64,000 nt of DNA, from contig JADDOH010000480.1 of the NCBI GenBank assembly GCA_016648135.1, positions 1 to 64,000 on the forward strand, written 5' to 3'. The first letter of the stretch is position 1. Each line of letters begins with the position of its first letter. The position numbers were made by a program, and so were the translations under genes. Origin of the DNA: Agrypnia vestita. Lineage: Eukaryota; Arthropoda; Insecta; Trichoptera; Phryganeidae. The notes below the pieces were generated by a model. It ran no database searches. It saw only the letters and a program-made list of their open reading frames with translations, and had not been told where the DNA came from. This document shows, one piece after another, positions 56,499-64,000 of this stretch.

Positions 56499-56689
56499 AC
56501 ACAACAATATCAGGTGTAAGCAGTAAAATATAAATATAAACTACATATATAAGCAGTGAAAGTATCGGGTATAAGCATTAAAATATGAGTATAAAAATTA
56601 AAAATATAAGTTGCAAAGCAGTAATGTGTGTATAAAAAAAATTATTAGGTACACATCATTACATGTGTACAGGGTTATTTTGAAAACAT

Positions 56690-56950
56690 TAATAAACTCG
56701 CAGGACTATATTCTTGCCTTGATTATGAGTCGAAAGCTATCATGACCTAATATCAATAGTTATGGAGATATTTTTTTATTGCGACATCAAAGTTTGAATT
56801 TTTTCGATATTTCTGACTTATTTTTTATAAAACGTTGGACTATCACTACACTAACTCAAATTGATTACGAAAAATTCATTCATTTCAATACAAGTTAAAT
56901 AAAATGATAAAAACCTTTACATTTATTAATTACGTATAAATTTTTAAATA
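56690..56950 (+). repeat. single arm of the 17788-18230 foldback family
   Basis: GATTATGAGTCGAAA, TTATGGAGATAT, TTTCTGACTTATTTTTT, AAAACGTTGGACTATCA and GATTACGAAAAATTCAT align in order with either arm of the 17.8-kb foldback. Confidence 0.85.
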
Positions 56951-57101
56951 AATACATAATTTAAAAATACTTTACATTTGAGATGTTATCTAGAAATTTA
57001 TTGAAGAATACATCTTTCAAAGTCAGCCTTTCACTTTGTGGTGACATTATTAAAAAATAAATATATCTGTATTTTTTGTCAACTTTAGTTTAAGGCTCAA
57101 T

Positions 57102-57133
57102 CTGAGAAAAGGAACATTGTTCCCGAAACATGT
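57102..57133 (+). other. Penelope-like end with hammerhead-like core
   Basis: CTGAGAA, stem GGAAC att GTTCC, then CGAAACATG. One base in CTGANGA is changed and the GAAAC box is intact. A second, more eroded copy with intact CTGAAGA is at 57279-57318. Confidence 0.5.
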
Positions 57134-57976
57134 AAAAAACCAATATAAAGTGGTGTAAACAAAATTATAATAGATTTATTTTTTTATCTATAAAGTTGAA
57201 TATAGGGATTTTTTAATAAAAATTAATTAAACCTAAACTCAAGATTATATTACATATATAATAATTAATGTTGGACTCCTGAAGAAGGACCATAGTTAGG
57301 TATAGAAAATTTTATTCCCTACAAGTTTGTCTATCATTTATATGCTAAAGTTGAAAGGTAACGAAATAACACAATAATTTAATTTTACCATCCGTTTTCA
57401 GGTAGTTATAAGAAGTCGAGATCGACCGAATAAAATATTGATTTTAGAAAAATATCTAGCCGGCCTGTTAATTAATAATAGTTCAATAAAAAATAAAATA
57501 AATAAACAGAATTGTTTTATTTTATACAGCGTAAAATTGGGAATTCACCGAAACGTCGCACGTGCACATCGCAAAAAATCAAGTAAAAAATAATAGATAA
57601 TAGCTTATTAAGCCTATCTCTCCCTACGCATGCATTCAAATTTCAAATCTCTGTCATAGTTCGTGTACACAGATCTGCACTCTATGATCGTGTACTTTTT
57701 ACGAATTGAAATGAAATTACCCGTCGAGCCGTCTATGGCGTTACAAGTTGACAGCGAGAGATGAGAGAGAAATAAACGGAGACGTTTTGTCTTGCTCTCG
57801 CTCGTTGCTTTGCATTACGTTGAATCTCGAATCGTCCACCATCCACGGTGTCCGCCGTCCACCGTCTACGAATTCAACTAGTCCATGCGATAAACGTAAA
57901 CTGTCGACGCGTCGATGCAACGTCAACGGTTGATTTCAACTAGTCCGTCCATTCAACGCCCATCCCTAATACCCTC

Positions 57977-58525
57977 CTTTGATGTTCAAATTGTTGGAGT
58001 ATTCGTCTCAGACATGTAATTGAGATTAATTTCTTCTTAATTTTGATTTTTTCACAATACCGCTATAATAACCCGAAATTGTTATTTCAAAAATTTAAGA
58101 CATGTACGATAGAAATCACCACCACTATACAAAAGATAAAGTTTTACGTTTTTGTTATTTACGTATTTTAGAGCCAAAGCAGGTATTTTTAAATTGGTAT
58201 GCTTTTGTAATCAACATCAATCCTAGCATACTAACTATAATATGTCTATTCTAGCACACCACTTTCCTCATCCACTCTCATACATTTCATGCACATTCTT
58301 TGGTTATTGATGCTTTTAACAGTGCCATCGTACAATATTTGGTATATCTAGTCAAGCCAGGGTTTTTGCGCACGTCCTCTTTATCTGCAGCTCTCAACAC
58401 CAATCTCATATATTCTCTTTTCTATGCTTTCCTCTCTTCCTTCGTTTCACATTGATAAACCGGCTAAGCGATCACATTCTATTATCTCTACGATGGAAAG
58501 TAAGTAAGTAAGAAAGTAAGGCATA
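57977..58525. other. no recognised gene
   Basis: Nothing supportable. Confidence 0.35.
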
Positions 58526-58990
58526 CTAGACCCTTTCTTCTTCTTTTGTTAGATCTTTGATCTGTGTTGACAGGTCAGTCCTGGTCTTGTGACGAGGACG
58601 TCCAGCTCTCTCTCCATCTCTTTGTTGATCTTCCTGGTGATCGGCGCCCCTCTGGAATCCCGCGCATGACGGCTCTGGGAAGTCTCGTCTGCTCCATTCA
58701 TTCGACATGGTCCCTCCGAAACGCCTTCTCTGTCTGCTCCATCTTAAAATGTCTTGTATGTCGCATCTTCTGCGGATTTCCACATTGGATACTCTGTCTC
58801 TGAGGATCCTGCCTGCAATGGGTCTTAGGGTCTTCATCTCGGTAGTTCTGGGGAGGCGTTTATTTCTCACCGTGTCCGCTCTTGCTTTATGATAGGTCTT
58901 ATGCATGTTTTATATATTATGACTTTGCTTTCCACTAGCATATGGTTATTGGCCCATTCAGTGTCTATTAAGCATCCAGAGAATTTTTTC
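58526..58990 (-). pseudogene. LINE RT C-terminal fragment, (GAA)n-tailed family
   Basis: The minus strand includes HKARADTVRNKRLPRTTEMK, TLRPIAGRILRDRVSN and VEIRRRCDIQDILRWSRQRR, closely related to 47805-48315. A 126-codon frame survives, ending in a different frame from the normal tail. It has an (AAG)n 3' tail. Confidence 0.88.
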
Positions 58991-59484
58991 ATTAATGGAT
59001 AAAAATATTTTTTTAAAAAGCGTATCTTTTGATTCTCGAACACGAGTGGGCTCTACATTATGTTGGCGGTGTAAAACGATTGATCGCTGAACCTCACCAC
59101 CTTCAATCACCATTAAGGTTCTACACAATATCCATTGGGGTCGATACTAATCATGTCCTCCAATCTGGTCAATGTTAATTATAGTGCTTTCCTGTATAAC
59201 ATCCGTCGCTTTTAGCCGCGTCGTCAAAGGCGATAATTAATGACCAGCCATTACCCCGACCGAACTCGTGGTTACAAAACCCTGTCACACAATCCCGTAC
59301 TGTCACAACATACAATGCTGTCAGATTAATTTGAAATGCTTTATGATTTTAATTACATTCTTTTGAAGGAATAAAAAATTTCAATTCATTACCTGATAAA
59401 ATGAAAAAAAAATAAAGACCTTAAGTCATTTAAAAATATATTTTTTAACTTATTCAGTGCAAATGTTAATCTAATATAATTATT
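58991..59484. promoter_or_regulatory. segment with homeodomain-like sites (59150-59280), candidate regulatory DNA
   Basis: GTCAATGTTAATTATAGTGC and GATAATTAATGACCAGCC lie in GC-richer sequence without repeat relatives in the window. The rest of the interval is AT-rich and featureless. Confidence 0.25.
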
Positions 59485-59866
59485 TAGTTGTCTGTCTGTC
59501 CGTCTATTTGTCTATCTATCTGTCATGTATCTTCGTGTAACGATTTTATAGTAAAAAAATTTTTTTTAAATTAAAAAAAAAAGTTTTTTTTAATAAAATA
59601 AGTAAATATTCATTCTTTAGGAATCGAAATGCGAGAGTATCGTCATTTTTAACAAGTTAAAGGTAGTATTTATTAAAGAAAAAAAAATGTAAAAAAAGAA
59701 CAAAAACGCTGATGATAACTAGCCGCTAATGAGGCCCGGACGCCCGAGTGCGAACTCGGGCGTCCGGGCCTCATTAGCGGCAATCAACGCGCGGCTCATG
59801 TTACACCCATGGGTCGTTATAAAATTTATTATTATGTCCTGTAAATTTTCTCAGGTTAACGGCTAG
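59485..59866 (+). mobile_element. Helitron-like element containing a GC-rich perfect hairpin
   Basis: It starts near ATTTAGTTGTCTGTCTGTCC with a (GTCT/ATCT) microsatellite and ends with hairpin CCTG..CAGG, then GTTAACGG and terminal CTAG (59863-59866) before T. The layout parallels 21601-21830 and 27037-27703. An internal GTCATTTTTAAC..GGTAGT near 59640 looks like a second, eroded 3' end. Confidence 0.65.
59722..59781. repeat. perfect 28-bp-stem hairpin, 4-nt loop, GC-rich
   Basis: Arm 59722-59749 (GCCGCTAATGAGGCCCGGAC...) is exactly complementary to 59754-59781; the loop is GCGA. There are no mismatches in 28 pairs and GC content is far above the flanks. The apex CGAGTGCGAACTCG echoes CGAGCGAACTCG in the Helitron-like element at 27037. 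Confidence 0.97.
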
Positions 59867-60604
59867 TTTATAATTAAAAAATTATCCATAGTTTCTGTAT
59901 CGTAACAGCGTATAATTTCTTTACAATAAAAAGTGTGTTGTGTCATCATCAAAATTTTCACACAATATTCATCTTCCATCTACCAGGTTAAAAATCGACC
60001 AGCTGATGTTCTATTTAAAATAAAATAAAATGACGACTCAATATGGGAAATACAAGTATTCAAATGAAAAAATGTGCCTACTTGAGTAAGTAATCTCCAG
60101 ATGTTATTTCACTTTAGAAGTATAAAGGTAAGGAAAGATTGCGTTAAAGAAATACCGTGTCTAATCGAGTATTAGTTCCTGGTCGATCTTAGCGATCCGC
60201 TGATACCCTAGTTACGTTGCGTCTAATTCGGTTGAGATCGAATAGTTGTGTGACGAAATCATCCCCACTTTGCAACTGGCAATGCCACATTATTTCGAAT
60301 CGTAATGACGGCGTACTCTTTAATCTTGTACTAGTGGCGTAGTGTTGCCAGAAGACACGCCTAGCCACATTTACCAATATTACGAGAAGACACATTTTAA
60401 ATCTAGCCTTTCGTAAACATCTAATTAACTTGAAAGTTAAATCATATGGAATAAAGATTTATCAGAAGATACCCGCATAAAATTTATCGTTGTCCAATAT
60501 AAATGCAATTACATAATTCGACATGTGTAGCAAAATAATTATATTTTGTTTTATAGCTGAGATTACCTTGATATAACTCAACATTCTCTGGCTTTTTATA
60601 AAGA
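59867..60604. other. no recognised gene
   Basis: 60150-60400 is GC-richer and lacks repeat relatives. Its 68-codon minus frame is unrecognised. Confidence 0.3.
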
Positions 60605-60745
60605 TAGTAATATGGAATATGTGTCACGTAAGCTGTCAACTAAGCTAAACGCTTGTTCTATGACTTGATTGTCTACTAGAACGGGTTTCGAATCCACAAT
60701 CACTTGACGACTAAGCAAGTGTCGTAACTATACCATTTATACATA
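60605..60745 (-). mobile_element. tRNA-derived SINE, old copy
   Basis: On the minus strand ATGGTATAGTTACGACACTTG and GTGGATTCGAAACCCG mark the tRNA-like head. The body retains AAGCGTTTAGCTTAG. Confidence 0.75.
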
Positions 60746-60819
60746 TATTTCATTGAGTATCTATGATTTGTGTTCTCATAAAATTGATCACAATTTATTT
60801 AAATTATATAAACACTTCA

Positions 60820-60955
60820 ACGTCCTCAAAGACATCTCTGCCTTAGAGCTTCGGAACTGGAGAAAGCTGGCACTAGACCGAGATGAGTGGAGAAAAATTA
60901 TTGAGGAGGCCAAGACCCACCAAGGGTTGTAGTGCTAAGAGTGATGATGATGATG
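60820..60955 (+). mobile_element. very short 5'-truncated RTE-like LINE insertion with target duplication
   Basis: It encodes the last residues of the family (VLKDISALELRNWRKLALDR, EWRKIIEEAKTHQGL-stop) and a (TGA)n tail. ATAAACACTTCA occurs before (60808-60819) and after (60956-60967), consistent with a 12-bp target duplication. Confidence 0.9.
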
Positions 60956-60967
60956 ATAAACACTTCA

Positions 60968-62200
60968 CATGAATTACTTGCTTCAGATAGAAATATTTTA
61001 ATTAGATTAAAAATAATATATTTTTTATTCCAGGTACCTCATTTTTTTCCATTAATGTTTTCACAATAAAATTGTGTTTTTTTTTTATGATTTTAAAGGT
61101 TACAATCACCAAAATTCTTCAAAGAAAATCTGTGGAATTGTAAAAGAAAAAACTCTTGACAATAAACTTTACTGAGTTAATAATTTATTATTGTTCGCGT
61201 TTCTTAACTAATACAGTTATAGTTAATAACTCTTCTAATTTAAAATATTTTATTTTTTAAAAATAAATACTTCTTTATCTATAGATAAACGATAAGCTTC
61301 GCAGTGTCCAGCCGACGCCAGGCGTCGGATCATCAGACATTTTTCTCGAGAGCCGACGCTAATTAGACAGCAAATGAACGCCGATGGGCGCCTTTTGTTT
61401 ATCGTAAAGAGAGTTAAAAGCCTTTGTTTCCGGGCTGATGAGGGTGGCTCTACTTCCTTTCAGTGATAAAAGTGTTTTAAGGAGCTCGCTGTTACATCAA
61501 TTGGGTTATCGAACCTAGCATCAACTAAGTGTTTAAGATTGTTAACAAAGTGTACTGCTTTATGTACTGCATTATTCGTGGAACAATTTTAACTCGAGGT
61601 AAACATAATGATAAGATAAAAAGAAAATTCTTTAGGGGAATAGTATAGTTAGATATACGAGTATATACCTATATCTTATAATAAAAGTATTTTATTCCAA
61701 AAAAATTCTTTATTTTACATTATTTAAGTAAAACAAAGAAAGTAATGAAAATTGATCTCATACATAAAAGTAAAATAAAGTATACATAAAAAAAATTCTA
61801 TATTTGTACGCATCTAAGATCAATATTTTCTTAATTTAACAGTACTTTTAGCTAGTTCTTAATGAATTTCATAATTTTTTATTCCTTAGTTTCATAATAT
61901 TCTCCTAAAAATATATATCCATAAATGTCATTCTATTTTATACGAATTTATTTGAATGGAATTTTCGGGTTTGAATATATCTTTAAGAATGCAGCCATTT
62001 CATTTAAAAAAAAATTGTTAAAAAATTATAAGATCTTTTATATTCCGATGCCTTTCTTTGTGTTGTGTTGTAGTATTTAATGAGTGGTAGATTCAAAAAA
62101 CTGCATATTCAAAAAACTACATGAGAACTTCTTTAAGAGGGTGTATTTATATCGAAATCCACCTTGAATAAAGAGAGCCCGGTCATGGTTGTTATATGTC
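60968..62200. other. AT-rich, with a GC-richer island at 61290-61450
   Basis: The island contains a perfect CCGACGCC-A-GGCGTCGG palindrome and CTAATTAGACAGCAAATGA, and has no repeat relatives in the window. The remainder is featureless AT-rich DNA. Confidence 0.35.
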
Positions 62201-62359
62201 ATATCGATGGTGATCTGGCAATATATCCGATCTTATATTTTTCAGTTTTTTTTAAGTGCAATGTGAATAAGAATCCCGAAATCATAATCCCTATTCACTA
62301 CTCAGTTAAATAAAAACTGAAAAATAAGATAAGATATATTGCCAGATCACCATTGATAT
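62201..62359. mobile_element. palindromic 159-bp MITE
   Basis: ATATCGATGGTGATCTGGCA at the left is mirrored by ..TGCCAGATCACCATTGATAT at 62359. The symmetry continues inward through TTTTTCAGTTTTT / AAAAACTGAAAAA. Noncoding. Confidence 0.85.
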
Positions 62360-62424
62360 TCTATTCTGTATTGTCTCTGCTAATTCCTCCCCGCAAAATT
62401 CCTGGTGACAAAGAGTTTTTTATT

Positions 62425-62450
62425 TATTTTATTTATTTATTTATTTCAGT
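62425..62450. repeat. (TTTA)n microsatellite
   Basis: A TTTA run followed by CAGTATATATACGCCCATCA, similar in context to 39229-39270; probably LINE-associated. Confidence 0.85.
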
Positions 62451-62696
62451 ATATATACGCCCATCAGAGCATTTACATAAACATTGGGTAATACATGTCG
62501 GTAATGAGAAATATAAAAAGAAAATAAAAAAAGTCATATAAAGAAATATAAAATGACATAATAACAGAAATATAAAAAGAGCTCTACAACTAAACTTAAG
62601 CACAGAATCCATAATTTCATAAATCTATAAATACATCAGTTTTGAGGTTTTCATCCCAGCACAACAACAATTTACTACAAATTGTCTAGTTAATCG

Positions 62697-62743
62697 ACTG
62701 ATTAATTAATTAGTTTTCTCACAAAACTAATTAATTAATCAGT
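62697..62743. repeat. perfect 21-bp inverted repeat, 5-nt loop
   Basis: ACTGATTAATTAATTAGTTT.. (62697-62717) and its exact complement (62723-62743) surround CTCAC. The arms are rich in ATTA sites. Confidence 0.95.
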
Positions 62744-64000
62744 TTTGCAAGAAAAGTTGACACAAATTACTTAACAGAGCGGCCAACTTGAAAAGATCAC
62801 AATAATCAACTTTTGACAATAGCAATGAACTACTGTTATTTGGAAATCTTTACCCTTTATATTTCTGCAAATTACCATTTTAACTGTTTACTACAGGAAT
62901 TATAATGGTTATTATTTTCGTAATGCTACCTCTAGTCTTTTAGTAGTGAATATCACTCCATGTCTCGGACACCCGCATCATACTATCCCTGTAAAGAATA
63001 TATTTTCTGGTTTTAAAAAAAATATTTGAATCTTAATCTCCCGCAAATCAAGCGGGTTTATTAGCCACTATCTCTCAATGGATATAAATGGGACATGAAT
63101 ATAGTCAACTTCAAAAATCGAAAACTCTTTATTATTATACCTTTAATGATTAAGCTGGTAATATAGCTGTGTCTTTAAAGTAACAATCAATTAAAAAAAT
63201 ATATTTTAAGAATTTATAAACAATAAAATGTTTTTATTAAAAGATTAAATTGTTCAAGAAAATCCAACGTAATAAAAATTTCATTACTTCCGTTAATTTA
63301 GCACCACAGCCTACTAGGTCAGTAGTTATATTTTAACAAACAATTAAACATATTTAGAATATAAAAAACATTAAAAAATATAAGCAAGTAAGAAAACTAC
63401 AAGAACAATAAAATAATTTATTGCATTTTGATCCTATAAGTTAAGTCGTATAAAACAATAATTTATCAAGGCTATGTTTGGTCTGCTATATATCACACAA
63501 ATTTTATGCTTATCACCCCAACCATATTTTCCACGTGTACCTACTTATTTAATTTACCAGCAGAAATTCCGAATTGTCAGAAAATTTTGTAAAATTTCTA
63601 TTCTATCCAATATTTAATACCTTAATCGACATATACTAGCATGTATTTTACTTACATAAAATTCTCACACGGCTAAAACTCGTTAACGCAGAAGCAAAAA
63701 CTCCACGGAAATAATTACGTCATACAAATCCCCCACCGGCTTTGTTTTCACCCGTTGCTAGACTGTTCCAGGCATTTTTTCTAATGGATTTTCCCATCTC
63801 TATAGTAGTAATGAACCGATTTAAAAGAATCAAATGTTGTTTTTTATTTTTTTTGTTTATATGATAAATAAAAATGCCCAAAATTAGAGGAAAAATATTA
63901 TTATATACATACAAATAAATGACTGATTAATAACGATAAAATTCCACGAATTAAACTACCCGAAACAGCGTGTTATAGTGGGCTTGCCAGATATTTTTCG
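62744..64000. other. AT-rich sequence without recognised features
   Basis: Nothing supportable. CCCATCTCTA at 63793-63802 resembles a hAT end but has no partner. Confidence 0.4.

Larger units (their letters stand above)
55583..57968. mobile_element. hAT-like nonautonomous element, 2.4 kb, perfect 8-bp target duplication
   Basis: The ends TAGGGATGGA... and ...CCATCCCTA are inverted and flanked by identical ATACCCTC at 55575-55582 and 57969-57976, the 8-bp duplication size typical of hAT. Both subterminal regions (55583-55800 and 57720-57968) are CpG-rich with repeated GTCGAC and AACTAGTTGA motifs, unlike the AT-rich interior. No transposase is present. The interior holds an AT-rich repeat (55880-56650), a nested TAGAGATGGG MITE, a foldback arm and Penelope-like ends. 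Confidence 0.9.

Noticed and set aside
63793..63802. hAT end CCCATCTCTA
   Set aside because: No matching TAGAGATGGG partner or target duplication nearby; similar strings occur by chance near 7357.
1..64000. CRISPR array, bacterial operons or rRNA genes
   Set aside because: No regularly spaced short direct repeats, no dense ORFs with ribosome binding sites and no rRNA-like blocks; the window is eukaryotic.

Overview
The window looks like intergenic and/or intronic DNA from an AT-rich, repeat-rich eukaryotic genome, most likely an insect. There are no bacterial-style operons and no long conserved ORFs. It contains fragments of piggyBac, mariner, hAT-like, Helitron-like, non-LTR (LINE), Penelope-like and tRNA-derived SINE elements. 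The two short promoter regions have insect-type architecture. I cannot name the species. No complete host protein-coding gene is recognisable.

Layout. 0-5 kb: a three-copy tandem repeat with a ~365-bp unit, a 65-bp tandem duplication, a tRNA-containing TIR element, a nested pair of TIR elements and a 195-bp palindrome. 6.5-6.85 kb: a promoter-like segment with heat-shock-element-like arrays and a TATA box. A diverged, inverted copy lies at 40.1-40.5 kb. 8-17 kb: SINEs, small inverted repeats, a Helitron-type 3' end and AT-rich filler. 17.8-18.2 kb: a long foldback. 18.8-27.7 kb: dense transposon territory, with an ACTCCC-family element, a Penelope-like fragment with a hammerhead-like core, a mariner remnant, a dead piggyBac element flanked by TTAA, MITEs and two Helitron-like elements. 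29-34 kb: SINEs, a LINE tail, an inverted pair of Penelope-like ends and a microsatellite. 34.1 kb: a candidate short first exon. 34.9-36.1 kb: a decayed, unidentified coding stretch. 36.8-38.55 kb: three ACTCCC-family elements in a row. 42-53 kb: several 5'-truncated LINE tails, one with a clear 13-bp target-site duplication (TSD), plus a candidate spliced exon at 51.7 kb. 55.6-58.0 kb: a 2.4-kb hAT-like element with a perfect 8-bp TSD, carrying a nested hAT-type MITE and older repeats. 58.5-64 kb: more LINE tails, a GC-rich perfect 28-bp hairpin inside a Helitron-like element, and small MITEs.

Most recognisable sequence is transposon debris. The non-repeat signals most worth following are the inverted promoter pair, the two exon-like segments with good splice signals, the decayed coding stretch, and several GC-richer islands with homeodomain, POU or E-box-like sites that may be conserved regulatory DNA. 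All identifications come from reading the sequence; no database search was run.
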